Below are positions 1-13,547 of a stretch of DNA of 64,000 nt, one piece after another (the stretch's first letter is position 1; each line of letters opens with the position of its first letter). The notes below the pieces were generated by a model. The model saw only the letters and a list, made by a program, of their open reading frames with translations. It was not told the origin of the DNA and did no database searches. The position numbers and the translations under genes were made by a program. The stretch is from contig OX439131.1 of the NCBI GenBank assembly GCA_949318235.1, positions 13,950,434-14,014,433 of the forward strand, read 5' to 3'. This DNA comes from Ecdyonurus torrentis. Lineage: Eukaryota > Arthropoda > Insecta > Ephemeroptera > Heptageniidae.

Positions 1-44
1 ATTCATACTATAATACATTATGTACTTTTTATAACTACAGAACC

Positions 45-1230
45 TCACCCATTGTTCATATATGCTGACTTTTCTAAACTATTTTCTCCTGGCCACGCCT
101 TTGAGTCAGTACTAGAGTCAGAATTTTCTTTTTCTTCTTCTTCGGAGGATTCTGAATTTGAACTGGACTTTGAACTTGATGAGCTAGACTCTACACTAGA
201 TTGTCTGATAATTACAATCCTTTCAGGACCAAACGCGTTCTTGTTTTGATCAAGGACACCACCACCATGAGGCAGTGCTGTTTTACATGCCTTCTTAATC
301 ATCTTGGGTAGTTGGCTTACTTTCTCTGCTAATATTTGGTTCTTCTTCGCCAGCTTTAAAATTGCATCCCAGTGATCCTAAACAAAAACATTTTTTATCT
401 CCCTCATATTAAGATGAATGTCGCTGTAACTAAGCTGTCGAAGAGGTCGCTAGATAACACTTTTTCCAATATCTTCTACATTAAAGGCTGAGAAAATAGT
501 TATTTAATAGCTTTTATGTTGATTGTGAATTATTAGCAAAATGTGTACCTCTACACAAAAATTTTGCAATTGCAACACAAGAACCCAAAATGTTTAACAC
601 CAGCTGTGGGATAACAAAATTCAAATATGTAAAAAGTAAAAACAACAACAACAACTTACATCCTTAGGACGTCCTCCCCTTCCTCCTGGGGAAGTCATGT
701 GGTCATTGTAATCCATGTTTCCATCATTATCATGATTGTTGAAGTCCTCTGCGATTTCTGAGGTTTCAAATTCTGAAGTATCCTAAAGTCAAGTAAATAT
801 CATTAAAAGTAGAAAAAGTCATCCCTTCAAATTTACCCTTAATTTTTTTTTCTTTCAATAGATGTGTAATTCAAATTGCAAATAATATAAATTAAAAAAT
901 GAAATTTTGCAGAAGACACGCAAATAATTTATATTTATTAATTAGTTTACAACTTTAACATTTTTTTATTGCATATAGTATTTATCTAGTAAATGAAAAA
1001 ACTAGCAAACTTTTATAGTAATAAATTAAAGTAAATTTGAACTTAAACCATAAGATTTTTTTAACATGAAATTAATAATAATATAAAATATAGGCTTTTT
1101 TTTTACATAACATTTTAATTACTTGAATAAATGTAAAACAACAAACAAAACTTACATCTGACGTAAACATAGTTTCCGATGGCTTACAACTAACGGTAAG
1201 AATCACTGCGATGAATGAATACAACCACAT
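45..1230 (-). CDS. G1: secreted protein with helix module and acidic Ser-rich tail (3' end uncertain)
   Basis: Unrecognised secreted protein. Coding exons on the minus strand are 1156-1230, 660-782 and 45-377, joined by phase-0 introns with GTAAGT donors; 176 aa to the stop at 45. Exon 1 starts with a signal peptide (MWLYSFIAVILTVSC). Exon 2 (residues 26-66) is acidic and Asn-rich, ending in GGRGGRPKD. Exon 3 opens with the module shared by G2, G3, G4, G7 and A1 (LAKKNQILAEKVSQLPKMI followed by KKAC), then a Ser/Glu tail with about 20 serines around residues 120-150. The ATG lies 10 nt after a 5'UTR acceptor at about 1242. A possible GTGAGG donor at 43-48 overlaps the stop codon, so a last exon like the Cys caps of G2-G4 could lie beyond the left edge. 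A secreted structural or adhesive role is inference. Confidence 0.8.
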
Positions 1231-1447
1231 TGTAGAACCTTCTAAGTAATAAATTAATAAAAATTATTTTTCAACCCTAAATGAAGTTTAAACTATATTG
1301 TTGCTGTAGTAATTTATATAGACAGAAACGTTGCAGTTTGAGATATTAAGGCTGATTAAAATTATTTAGAAAAAAAAAAAAGTAAAAAAAGTTGAGAAGT
1401 CAATTTATATGTAATATTATTTTGTATATATATTTGAAATTACTTAC

Positions 1448-1533
1448 AAGTTAGTTGATGAGAGCGTGATTGAAATAATGTTTGTGTTATCTGAAGATGA
1501 AAACATTTATATATACATGAACGTGATATCGTG
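1448..1533 (-). promoter_or_regulatory. G1 promoter and noncoding exon 1
   Basis: Read on the minus strand, TATATATAAA lies at 1506-1515, an initiator-like TTCAGAT at about 1490, and a short noncoding exon ends at a GTAAGT donor just below 1448. At 1521-1533, directly upstream of the TATA box, is ACGTGATATCGTG, a copy of the element shared by seven gene types in this window (two CGTG cores 8 bp apart). Confidence 0.7.
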
Positions 1534-1539
1534 CTGCTC

Positions 1540-1884
1540 AATATTTAGCTATGTGATGTGAAATATCATTAGACATGTAGAGAATGAACGCCATGCAAAC
1601 AAGGAAATTTGTTTACTTCAATCAAAATTTATTATTTTGTAAACAATATTTCGCAATAATTTCTTACGTTCAATTATTCAATATTATTATTTAAAATTAT
1701 ATTTTTGAACACTTATTGTTACGTAAAAATATATATAGCTATATTAAGAAATTATATAATATTATTCTATTTATATTCACTGTATTTATATATATATATC
1801 ATATTATAGATCTTATCCTTATATCATTTGTCTTTTGACTTATGATTTGGACTGTGCTTTTTGTAAAATTATATTGTTTTCTTT

Positions 1885-1920
<36 letters not shown>

Positions 1921-2725
1921 CTTTTTACTCTTAAAATTTGTTGTTCAAAATTTGAAATGATCTTATGGCATGTAAAAGTAAGTGTATACTTACTATAAGT
2001 ATGCGTCATTTAAATTTCTTACTGTACAGTAGTTGATTTTTAAAAATTGCTTGTAAGATAGTTTACCAACGCTAAAAAGACTACACAGTGCGCCCGCTTG
2101 TTTCACGCGCACATTGAGTTGGTTACAAGACACCACTAGTAAAAAGCATACCTATTTTTTTAATTTATATTACCAAATATATTATTTAGGTAACATTTAA
2201 TATTTATTGTTACATTAAATGCTACAGTTAATATATTAAAAACTTCCCTACACATATTATTTGAAACTTTGTGTTTAACATATTTGTCTTAGGAAGTCAT
2301 ATGAAAAAAGCTACAGTTGTTGTTTGAGTAAATTGTCATTTATTTGTACAATACAATATTTTAAAACTTTATATTGATAATAAAATAAATAGTCCAAGTT
2401 TAGTAAATGTCAAACAAATATTTTAAGGTAAAATAAATCAGATTTATTTTAAGTAATGCTACTTACAATATAATGGTATGTACACCCAGTACAATATTTT
2501 AATTGTGCAATATATTTAATTACAAGCCAATTTAAAACTTTTTTTATTTAAATTGTATAAGATCGATTACACATAGAAAATACTTTACTGTGTGAACTAA
2601 CTATACTGTGTATAGTGTTGAAATAATTTTAGATGAATTTTTACATTATGTATAAATTATGTATATTTATATAATATTATTATGTATATTATGTATTTAG
2701 TGATGCTACTCAGTCATAAAATAAG
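1540..2725. other. G1-G2 intergenic region, no gene seen
   Basis: AT-rich sequence between the G1 promoter and the G2 stop codon. It holds a GA microsatellite at about 1886-1917 and no ORF with coding character. The stretch at 2085-2125 is less AT-rich, but I cannot assign it. Confidence 0.6.
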
Positions 2726-5541
2726 TTAATATGATCTACCCTTGACCTTGCACTTATCACATTGGCAATTTAATTTTGGTATTCTGCCCGGGAAATTTGG
2801 TCCAGCTGGACCCCCTGGACCCCCTGGACCTCCTGGACCTCCTGGCCGTCCTGGCCGTCCTGGGTAAGGATATCTGTATGGTCGATCTCCAGGAGAAGGT
2901 AGTCCACAACCACCTAAGTTTCCTCCTGATCCAGGATTTCCACATCCTGGAATTCCTGATCCTCCTTGTCCATCTAAAAGTTAAAAAAGTTTATGATTAA
3001 AAATAGTTTAATCTGTTTTTAATTCCATAGTAATAATTATTTTTAATTGCCTCTTAAAAATGTCTAAGCATGTATTTATACATGTTGTTTGTTAATAACT
3101 ATACCTGATCTAGATGTTGTGGCTTAGGGTGTTTATTTATACCATAAGACCATAAGTCATGCGTATTTAAATACAGACTTTAACATCTGCTTTCAAGCAA
3201 TAGTTAATGTATAGAATATCGTGTAATAACTCTACATAATATAGGTTTTAATGTTGTGATCATCTTTCATAAAATAAAAAATCATAAGCAAATTATTACA
3301 TACTGTAGAATGAATATTTAAGTTATATCGTAGTAAAATGTCCTTGATTAAATTGTATGTTAAAAAAATGTCAACTGTTTATTAATTTTAAAATCTACAT
3401 TTTTATTTATTTAATTCCAAATTAATCAAAATAGTTTTAGGTTTTCAATAATATAATACAATTATAAAATATAGCAATAAACAAGTTTTTTTTAAACAAT
3501 GCATCTACTTACTAGGTCCTCTCCACATTCCAGAGTTTGGTCCATTGGGTCCAAATCTATTACCATTAGGACCCATATTATTTCCTGGGCCATTAGGTCC
3601 GAAATTATATCTGGGATCAAAATTATAGCCAGGGCCAAAGTTATTTCCTGGCCCGTTTGGACCTGATCCAGGATATCCTCCTCCTGTGATGACACCAGGA
3701 CCTGAAAGGATAACTGGACCATTTCCAAGGCCAGAGAGAGGAATAAGTTGTGAGCCGCCATTGCCATCTGATGTGAGCACCACGACACCACCACCTCCGC
3801 CACCACCTGACATAGGTACTGCTACAGAGGATTGGCACGCCTTTTTCAGCAACTTGGGGATCTGGTCTACTTTACTTGCAAGATCGTCGTTTTTCTTTGC
3901 CAACTGTAGAATATGCTGGCGTATTCTCTGCACAAATCAGTTATACAAATATAATTAATTATTATACGATACATCATAGAATAAAGTTATTAACACTTTT
4001 TATTTTGCATCCTCGTGTAAACAAAAATATATAAATATATCGTGTTTACAAAATTATAGTTAATTATTAAATGAGTCCTTGTTCAAAAACTACGTAAAAA
4101 CGATAAATAATAAATTCTTTTAAAATTTTAAAACGCCTAGTAGCTATGCAACTCTTTGAGCAACAAAGTTAAGCGGGTAACATATTTGCTCATTCAAGCA
4201 GGTGCAATGAAAAACGTGTACACAGTACGTAAACACAAATAAAACGACTCAAAAAACCTGAGTTACCTGCCGTTTGACCTTTTACGGTATCGCCCATTCG
4301 CCCCCTTCTCCTTAAATGTGACAATGGGCGATACTTTAGGCATGCCCGATTTAAATCGACTGAGGTTTTTAGAGTCGAGTATAAAAAAATATGTAATGCA
4401 CTTAAGTAAATAATTACTTAAATACTGATTAATAAAATATACCAACATAATATTTCATCGTGTGGCTTAAATTGCATATTAGTATGACGTGATTAATGAT
4501 CACATATCTTTTAAATATGTTAATTTTGTTTCGATTGCAACTTTAACCTTAGAACCTAAGATATAAAATTTTGTCTCTTATAAAAAAAAATCTCACTTTT
4601 GTTTTTAATATTCTGTAAAAATATTTTATTCAAAACGTTACCTCATTTTCCAATTCGTCCTCTCTCGTCATTCTGCGGTTATTACGTCCAGAACTGTAAC
4701 GATTATCATATCTTGGACGTCCAGAACCTCCTCTACCATTATTACGACCACCATTTTGGTCAGCATAATCACTCTCGCTATCTACACTGCTTTCATAAGG
4801 TGATTTTCTTCTATTTTTTCTATTTCCACTTCGTGAATCACCGTTGTTTCTCCCTCTATTTCCTCGTCCACCCCTCCTAGACGTGTCATCATAGTCACTG
4901 CTACTGCTAGCCATGTCCCCACTTACGTCATCATCAAAATCATCTTCAGGTGATTTCGAAGTACCGAGCAATGCACTCTTGACGTCACACTCAAATATGA
5001 TATCTTCATCACTCTGTAAGATATTGATTTTTAGATTAGTTACATTCTTAATAGTAACCATGTGATAACGAATACAATATTATTAAAAATAAAGTTTAAA
5101 CTGCATAGTTACAACCTTGATTTTTGTAAATATCAGCTAAAAATAAATTACAGTTTAGATTGAAAAACAATAACAATGAAAAATACTATAGTAGGAAATT
5201 TTTATTCATATTTAAGTTCTTAAATTTGTTTGAAATGTTTAAAGAAAAATATATAATCAAATATTTATACCATATAAACTTAATATAATAAATTAAAGAT
5301 TATTAATATTATTCTATAAGATTTCCTAGCTTTTGTTATAGTTACAAATGTACAGTAAATTTCATGCAAAAGTAAAAACAAAAACTATTTTGCAACAAGT
5401 TTTGTAATATCTACGTGATGTGATATGAGTGACTATTTTATTTTACAATATTCTTACATCTAGTAAATCGCATGCACATTTACTCTCTGTTGTCACGACG
5501 CAGTACATAAGCGTGCATACTATGATGCGCAGCACCAACAT
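2726..5541 (-). CDS. G2: secreted Gly/Asn-rich protein with helix module and C-terminal Cys cap
   Basis: Exons on the minus strand: 5458-5541, 4642-5013, 3513-3927 and 2726-2973, giving 372 aa. Exon 1 is a signal peptide (MLVLRIIVCTLMYCVVTTES) followed by CAC. Exon 2 (residues 29-152) is acidic, then Arg/Gly/Asn-rich (SRRGGRGNRGRNN). Exon 3 starts in phase 0 at the shared module (LAKKNDDLASKVDQIPKLL, then KKAC), followed by Gly-rich repeats such as FGPNGPGNN. It ends in phase 1, and the last exon adds GGP triplets resembling a very short collagen stretch, then the cap NCQCDKCKVKGRSY. The cap matches the ends of G3, G4 and G7. Frame agreement across all junctions makes the model strong. The product is inferred to be a disulphide-linked extracellular structural protein; no named family is recognised. 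Confidence 0.88.
4244..4378. repeat. Small inverted-repeat (MITE-like) element in a G2 intron
   Basis: The outer arms (CGACTCAAAAAACCTGAGT on the left; complement CGACTCTAAAAACCTCAGT on the right) and a perfect inner pair (GTATCGCCCATT at 4287-4298, AATGGGCGATAC at 4323-4334) form a hairpin-like unit of about 135 bp, with local GC content above its surroundings. Confidence 0.55.
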
Positions 5542-6367
5542 TTTCACTCACACTAATAAGGCAACTAAAACAATAGAAAATACTGAATTAATGTTAGCGT
5601 TCCTATTTATGTAACAATTATTACGTTATACAGATACACATTCTAGATATAACAATAAACTCTAAAATAATGTCATTAATTTTAGATGATTTATTATAAA
5701 TGTAAGAAGTTACAGACACTATGACCAAAATTGTACTATATTAAATCATGGTGATACCATACACAGCATCACGTTAATTGACAGTCCCCATATTGTTTTA
5801 ATGGTAAGGTATAGGGCAAGACACTGCCATAAGACAATAGAGTAAAATTTAATATCACAAATTATCACAATATCTAGAACAATAATGTGATGTATAAAAT
5901 TTTGCTAAAAAATCTTATGCCTATGCAATGCATTAATTTAATTTTTGAAATGCTCTATATAATTAAATACTTTACAATAATGGGCGAAAATTTTATATGA
6001 TAATATTTGTACGAGAAATTGCATTCTAGAAACAAAAATTTATACCTATTTGAGTTAAATATAAATTACAAAATAACTGCCAACGTACAATTCACCTACA
6101 GTTTTTATTTCCATGTAACAGTCTTGAAGACAACCATTTTTTAGTCCAATTTTGTATTTTAATTTATTTATACAGCCAAATACTATTAAAAAAATAAAAA
6201 CAACAATTACGCAATTCATAGTTTTATTGAAAATGATTGAAAAAAAAAATTTAAGTATTGATATAATCCTCTGGTTTTACTTTTATTGAATTTAAATTTC
6301 TTTGACTGGCTTATTTGTTAATATTGATAATATGCTTTATTTATATTACATCACCCAAAATACTTAC

Positions 6368-6459
6368 AGTATACAAGAAACCACTCTAGTTGCTAACACT
6401 GAGCATACAAATTTTGCTAACTCCGTCCTTTTATATCGATCAAAAAACGTGACTCTTGT
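6368..6459 (-). promoter_or_regulatory. G2 promoter and noncoding exon 1
   Basis: Minus strand: TATAAAAG at 6428-6435, initiator CTCAGTG near 6403, and a noncoding exon down to a GTAAGT donor at 6368. Upstream at 6447-6459 is ACGTGACTCTTGT, the weakest copy of the shared element: the first half (ACGTGA) is intact, the second half is TTGT instead of CGTG. Confidence 0.65.
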
Positions 6460-6597
6460 TATCTAATTTTATATTTAGAAACAAAAATATTGTTTTTTAC
6501 ATCATTTTTTTTTAATCAAAGTTTGTAAAAGCTATAATTTACATTATTTTGATCACAGTTGAATTACAAAAGTTTCTTACTTCAATTTTAAGTAACG

Positions 6598-6691
<94 letters not shown>

Positions 6692-7256
6692 CATCCTTTA
6701 TTCAATTATTATGAAAGCTATACAAAGTATCACTTTTTGTTTCATTATGTATCTGAAACAAGAGTTGACCAAAATTTTTAATCATAGAACTAAATGTATA
6801 GATATAGATATGGAATGAAATAATATCGTATATTCATAAGATTTTATAAATTGTTGTACTGTATAGGAAAAATTAATCACCTCTGTAATGTACTGTGTGT
6901 ATTACTGTCATGTAATTAAAATATATTTTAATATTATTTCTTTCTAATTAAACTAGCAATATAAGCAATGAAAAATGAATGAAATAGTTAAAATAAAAAA
7001 TATTTTAAGATTTATTTCGTCATTTTTACTGTGCCAAAAGAGGATTAAAAAAGATGAGAGTAACTATCATAAAATTAATTTGTTCTTTGATATTACATAA
7101 TTTTATGTTTTTAACATACTTTATAGCAAGGAAGAACTTGCTAAATTTACACTATTTATACATGTGTACTATATTTACTCAAGTACCTGGATGCTAAATA
7201 TGTTTGCTATCTGACTGGAAAATAGGTACAAAAAAAATTATAATTATAAACGTTTA

Positions 7257-7299
<43 letters not shown>

Positions 7300-7980
7300 A
7301 AAGCTACAATCTACAATTTTCCCTGTATTGTCTAAATACGATATACGGAGTAAATGCTAAAAAAAATGTATGAAATAAAAAATACATTAAATTTGTCTGT
7401 CTTATAAAAAATGTCATTAAGTATTTATAACTTTAATTTAATCCACTTTTGAGACATAATATAAACCTGAGTATAAAAAACAAAGAAAGGATCCAATGAA
7501 CTCCCCACGCAATGAATAAAGTTTGCATAATGTGAATAAAATGTATACAAAAAGAAATAAAAAAACAATGAATTGATTTTAAAGGAGTGGCAATTACAAG
7601 TGTAATTCAAGAAGAATTCATTCATTCTAAGAAGTCACTCAAAACATTTTAAAAGCATTTGGATGTTTAATATCTGTCTCTCTTTTTTAATTATTATAAA
7701 TTCGTACAGTAGTATTAGCATTTTAGTATTAGTATATTAAAGTAGTATATTTTATGATTAATATAAATAAAAACTTATAAATTTCCTATATACAAAGCTT
7801 AATAATGCAATAATATTTCATCAATAATTTCACATTACTAAACCAGTATTAAAAGTCAATATTGAATTATTTTGATTGTTTAATTATTATTTATTTAGAT
7901 AATAAATGATTGCGTAATTTTGTTGGTAAACAAAACAACAAATTTGACAGATGCAATGAACATTGTGAAATGACGCATTA
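6460..7980. other. Divergent G2/G3 intergenic region, no gene seen
   Basis: About 1.5 kb between head-to-head promoters. It contains a pure CT tract at about 6598-6688 and a GA tract at about 7263-7298. Open frames here consist of CT-repeat or AT-rich sequence. Confidence 0.6.
6598..6688. repeat. (CT)n microsatellite, about 90 bp
   Basis: Uninterrupted CT dinucleotide repeat. Confidence 0.97.
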
Positions 7981-7986
7981 CTATCC

Positions 7987-8098
7987 TCACGTCCTCACGT
8001 TTGCTTTACAATATAAAATACACATTGTAAACTACAGCAAATCATTCCAACTTAGCTTTCTGCAAATACAATCTCATCTAATATAAGTGTAAGTATTT
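7987..8098 (+). promoter_or_regulatory. G3 promoter and noncoding exon 1
   Basis: TCACGTCCTCACGT at 7987-8000 (complement ACGTGAGGACGTGA) is the best-preserved copy of the shared element. TATAAAATA follows at 8012-8020, transcription probably starts near 8040, and a noncoding exon ends at 8098 before GTAAGT. Confidence 0.75.
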
Positions 8099-8417
8099 AT
8101 CAATTAATTTATTGAGCATAAAGTAAAGTAACTAAAAGTAATTATTATTATTAAAATAAAAAACAGTATGCTATAATCTTAATTAATGATATTAAATGTG
8201 ATAAAATATGACACAAATAAGTGATCATAATTACAAATTTTATCATTATTTAAAATTTAGTTTAATTTCATTCATATTTTATTCATTAAGTATACTGTAC
8301 TAATTCATAATTATTAGTTTTATTATTATTGAAATCAATTAAATATTAATATTAGTATTACATACAATTTTTGTTGATAATAGCATAAAATAATAATTTT
8401 CTTCTGAAAATTTCCAG

Positions 8418-10657
8418 ATGTTCTTAGTCAAAGTGACACTTTGCACTGCAGCGCTGCTGGCTGTTGCCCAGGCGAGCTGCCCCTGCAAGCGTGGACATGG
8501 ACATGGACATGGACAAGATAACGATGGTGATGGCAATGATGTTGGCTATGGCGGAAGAAGAGGAGGAAGAGGCTCTTATGGAGGTCGAGGAGGAAGCGTA
8601 AGATATTTAATACGTTTATATCAAATATTTAGTTACGTCAATTTCACTATTTCAAATTAAGTTGCACCTTTTTAGTTAGAACAATAGTTATTCCATGTAT
8701 TTTTATGTGTGACATAAAATACATAATATTTATTATTTGCAATTAATCAGGAAAGTAATCCAATTGCCTAATTAGAGCTTTATTTAGTAATGATGGGTAA
8801 TGTTGTTTAATTAAATTTCAAAACGTGTTGCGTTAAAATAAGCTACCTTCAAAGGTTCGGAACATATTTTAATATCTGTATTTAAAATACTTTATTATTA
8901 TTTACCTTATATTATACTTCTTTGTATTTTAAAAAAATATATTTCTGTATGCAACAACACAATAAAGTTATATAGTTTCATTGACTCAATAAAATTATTA
9001 TTATTTCTGTAAATATTTCATGAAATATTGTTATTCAAATTACAGGGTGGCATGGGAGGTGGATGGACTCAAATTGAAGGTAGTCAGATCCATGGTCACT
9101 TGAATCTTGGCAGCCTGTTTGGTAGCGGTTTAGGGGGTGGTTCTCAAGGAGGTGCTGGAAATTCTCGTGGAGGTGGAGGCAGAGGAGGATCAGGTGGTGC
9201 AGGAGGTCGTGGAGGAATGGGATCAGGAGGTGCAGGAGGTCGTGGAGGAGGAGGAAGAGGAGGAGGAGGAGGAGATTCCGGTAGAGGAGGTCGCCGCGGC
9301 TCTGGCAGAGGTGGATCAGGACGTGGATCAGGAGATGGCATCGATAACGGTGAAATCTACAACGGAATCATGGATTTAGCCAAGAAGAACAGAGAACTCG
9401 CTCAACAAGTTAGCAAAATGCCTGATATCATCAGAAGAACTCTCAAGGCTGCTGCTGGACAAAACAATCCTAATTATGCTCCAGGCAACTTCCTTGTGAT
9501 CGACTCAACCTCATCTAGTTCAAGTTCTTCAAGTTCTGGAAGTATTGAATCTGATAGTATCTTCTCGAGTGACTCAGATTCTGGTATGGGTGGAGGAGAT
9601 GATGGAGATGATGGAGATGATGATGATGGAGATTTCGGAGATGACGATGATGATGAAGATAACTATGGTTCTGACATTGACAACGGAGGTAGACCTGGAG
9701 GAAACTGGGGTAATGATGACGGATGGGGTCCAAATGGTGGTTATGGAACTGACTCAAGCTCAGCAGAAGGTGGAATGGGGTAAGTTATACTATTTAAAAT
9801 ACTTTATTTATTTTTTCTTCATTACAGTAAATTTATTATTGGAATAACATAAATTGATGTGATGTGAAATACTAGATACGGAGGACCAGGTTATGGTGGC
9901 CCTGGATATGGTGGTCCAGGATATGGTGGCCCTGGATATGGTGGTCCAGGATATGGTGGTCCAGGAGGTCCAGGAGGTCCAGGTGGTCCGGGTGGTCCGG
10001 GAGGTCCAGGAGGTCCAGGATATGGTGGTCCAGGAAGTCCGGGATATGGTGGGCCAGGTGGGCCAGGAAATGCAGGAGGACATGGTATGTTTACTTAAAA
10101 TCTATTAATATTTAATTATGTTGACATTAAAATAGTAATTGATAGTTACATTTTTTTTTCAATCATTATTTCATCACCCTGTTATATAGAATGATTTTTT
10201 TAAGTTATTATTTACAAAAATTTGACATCATTTGAGCATTTATATTTAAAAATATTCAAATTGTAAGAGAAAAAAACTATTCGTATACATCTTTTTTCTT
10301 ACTCCTGCTAATAAATTCTAAATACTACTATAAATACTATACTTTATTACTATAAATGAAGGTCTATTATTCTTATTTTGATAATAAATAATACTATATC
10401 AACTTCAAATGAAAAACTACACATGTTATATATTTTCCTTGTAAATAAATAAATAAAAAATTGTTTTTTAATACCACTAATGTTACTATGAACTGCCTGG
10501 GTCAATAAAATTTCTTACTTCTTAATACTTGAACTCTATGACTTGTTACTGGAGCATTTGAAAGTGACAATGACATTGTGTTGCAGGTGGAGCCGGTGCT
10601 GGTGGCCAACTTCTTAGCTGCAGATGTGATGCATGCAAAGTAAAGAGAGTCCATTAA
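8418..10657 (+). CDS. G3: secreted Gly-rich protein with helix module, acidic Ser block and Cys cap
   Basis: Exons 8418-8597, 9046-9779, 9876-10084 and 10587-10657; 397 aa. The ATG directly follows a TTTCCAG acceptor. The signal peptide (MFLVKVTLCTAALLAVAQA) is followed by SCPCKRG and a GHGHGHG run. Residues about 61-160 are Gly/Arg/Ser-rich. The shared module (LAKKNRELAQQVSKMPDII) begins near residue 171; here it sits inside the exon, not at its start. A run of about 11 serines and an Asp/Gly block rich in GDDGDD follow. Exon 4 is GGPGYGGP repeat. The last exon encodes the cap SCRCDACKVKRVH. An AATAAA lies near 10716. Intron phases are 0, 2 and 1, and every junction keeps frame. Inferred extracellular structural protein; family not recognised. 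Confidence 0.9.
10490..10540 (+). repeat. LINE 3'-end fragment in a G3 intron
   Basis: The sequence around GAACTGCCTGGGTCAATAAA followed by ATTTCTTA matches, in the opposite orientation, the ends of the LINE remnants at 12185-12925 and 23768-23850. It is a severely 5'-truncated copy of the same family. Confidence 0.6.
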
Positions 10658-11879
10658 GCATAAATCAACATATTTAAATTATGTTTATTTATTTCAGAAA
10701 GATAGCATCGTAAGATAATAAAATTACATATAAATATATACATATAAATAGAATTTACCTTTGTATTATTTGTAACTGAACCTATCTAATAAATAATAAT
10801 AACTATGAAAAAAATACATCTCTTTCTATAGTAATATAATGAAACCCACTATTACTGCATGTTAAACCATATTAGATAATATGCATCAGTAAGTCTTATT
10901 TTTCTATCAAATAAATTACTAACGATTTTTTGGATTATAGAAAAATAGTAATGAGATTTTTTGTTATACTCTTGTTAGTTGTTATGTTAAATTTGATACT
11001 ACTTAACTACTTATAGATATTAGATAAAATGGTGAAACATTGCTTAGTATAGTAAAATACGAATCTATATTTAATAAAATAAAGTACATTTAATAGGTAT
11101 TTTTAATTAAATTAAATCAAATAAAGTTACAGTAAATAATTACAAAATACAAATCTAGATCTGCTTAACGATAATTTGCAATACCCATATTAAAATTTCA
11201 TAAATATATAAGTAAAATTATTTATAATATAAGTAAATAAGAAGGGACCACGGAATTGATTCGAAAGAAATGATAATAAAAATATTTAATAACATTTGTA
11301 CAGTAGTTACTAAAAGTCTTCTTTATTTTTCTTTGCTTAAATTGCTAGGGAAAACTGGACTTATTTTCAAATATAAGGTTTAATTTGTCAAATCACTTCT
11401 TAATTTTATAGAGCGTGAACTTTTATGCAACAGAGATGTTTTATAAATACAATAGTTTATATTCTTCAGTATTTTAGATCGTGATTTTTTTTTTTTTTTT
11501 TAATTCATATTTTATTTTAAATGCTACTAGCTATTTCATAATTTGTTTAATATATCATAAGTGTAAACTTTCATGCATATTTTTTTTCTATTTATAGTAC
11601 TTTATATTATTATCATATTTTTCAATCATAAATAAAACAATGTTGAAATGAACCATTTTATTATTTATAGCTATAGCGAAGCTGTAATATGTATAAGTAC
11701 TGAAAAATAAATAAGAATAAATAAAGAAAAATAATATGTATTTTAAATTTATAACTATAGAAATATAAGTTGTTGTTTTTAGTTTATATATATAGGGTAG
11801 CATACCACATTAGTGTTTAGCAGTGTTCTCGTAATGCCTTGTATGTACCCTCCATCATTTAACAGTATTGTATATTTTT

Positions 11880-12015
11880 GTTAAATTTGAATTGTTTACA
11901 ATGTGATGGAATAAATAAATAAATATTATATTGCTATTGTGGTCAAGGTTTCGTAAAATAGGGCTGTCATGCCCTCACAACGCCTTAATAAAGTTATTAT
12001 AACTTATTATTGTTA
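11880..12015 (+). repeat. Dispersed repeat tail (probable non-LTR 3' end)
   Basis: GCCCTCACAACGCCTTAATA followed by AAGTTATTATAAC recurs in diverged form at about 17610-17670 (CCCTCACAACACCTTTATTA). The A/T-rich simple tail fits a retroposed element. The class is uncertain. Confidence 0.45.
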
Positions 12016-12184
12016 TTATTTTATTTTATAAATTTTATTTTATTTAATATGTAAATGGTAGACAATTTATAGTAATTCAAATATTATATTGACAGCATAC
12101 ATAATATTTTGCACTCTCCTTGCATTTACAAATAAATGACGACTGCGTAACAAATACATATTAATAGTTAGTTTTTAGATTATA

Positions 12185-12925
12185 AGAAATATAAGAATAA
12201 AAAATAAGAAATTTTATTGATCCAAGCAGTTCATAGTAAAACATAGTAACATATAACATAGCATTGTTACAACAAGCATAGGTCTAGTCATTATTTACAA
12301 TTAACATAATAAATCAATAAATTTATAACTATAAAAATAAAGTGTCAATAGAGTTCCTATACAGTCTTTCATTTTACAACCATAACAATATTTTATGCAA
12401 GACGTGACAATTTAGTCAGTAAAATGTTCTAAATTTGAGTGCGCGGTAAACATCAGTGTACAGTACATCAATTTCATAAATTTTTAAGTTGCGTTCAAAG
12501 TATTTGGATAAAGTATAATATTCTTTATAAATTAAAGTTTTTTAAATAGGTTTTTAAATAATGTACGTATTATTGTTTAAATTTCGAAGTATTGACGGTA
12601 GACTATCATAAAATTTTGCTGTAAAATAATATGGGCTCCTTTCGTATAATTTATATCTGTCTTTTGGAACCGAGACTTTCATAGAATTTTGTGTGTTATA
12701 ATTATAAATATTATTATTATTTATATAAAATGATGGATTATTTCTTTTAAATAAAGTACAAACATAAATAAAAAGTGAGGGTACTGTTAACAGTTTTAGC
12801 TTAGAAAAATTAACTCTGCATGAGTCTAAAATATTTCCAGTTAAGCAAAGTTCTTACTGTTTCATACTTCAGTAAAATTTCGAGGAGTTTTTCTTCTGTT
12901 CCCCAAAACACAATATATTTAAATT
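12185..12925 (-). mobile_element. Degraded non-LTR retrotransposon (LINE), 3' end of ORF2 plus 3'UTR
   Basis: Read on the minus strand with frameshifts and stops, this gives stretches typical of the C-terminal part of Jockey-like LINE polyproteins after the reverse transcriptase: WGTEEKLLEILLKYE, then SCRVNFSKLKLLTVPSLFIY, then a YNTQN segment and SPYYFTAKFYDSLPS. The 3'UTR ends with GATCAATAAAATTTCTTA and a simple A/T-rich tail. The copy is 5'-truncated and dead. Family assignment rests on recalled motif patterns. Confidence 0.75.
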
Positions 12926-13547
12926 TAAATAAAAATAAGCGTAATAGACAGTATATTTAACAAACCTTCACTAAAAAATACGTAATATATTTTTGTGTAC
13001 AGCAATGTTTTTGGATGATAATATTGATAATATATCAAATATAAAATGTGTATTTTACCCTTATTGCAAGTTATGGTATTTATTATTATTTTTTTTCGCT
13101 GGACAAACAATAAGATCTGCAATATACAGATAATAAAGCAAAGAATATAAAAAAAAGTGTTTATATCATAATATACTATAATATTGAAATTTAGATTTTT
13201 GCACGTTGTTATCCAAATAGTCTACAGAAAACCCTAAATTTATTTAGCACCATTAAACTTAGAGGTAAAGAGTGTAAAAAATGAATAAAGAAATACATTT
13301 AAAATTATACGTATATGTCAAATTTTCTCATAGAATTGTTAAAAAAATCCTTGTCCCTTCACATTAAAGCACTCATATTTCTGCATCATTATATGTATTT
13401 AAGGATTTTCAATCCACATTCATTGCAGTCCAGCAGTTGGTAGTTGATGACATTGCAGGCGTGGAAGGTTAAAAGAAACCCACGAGAAAACCAAATACGT
13501 TAATTTTAATTAAAGGCATAATACTTTTTCATTTTTTATTATATTAT

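Noticed and set aside
2760..2900. A true collagen gene at the G2 3' end
   Set aside because: Only about six to eight GGP-type triplets with interruptions; too short for a collagen domain and joined in frame to the G2 Cys cap.
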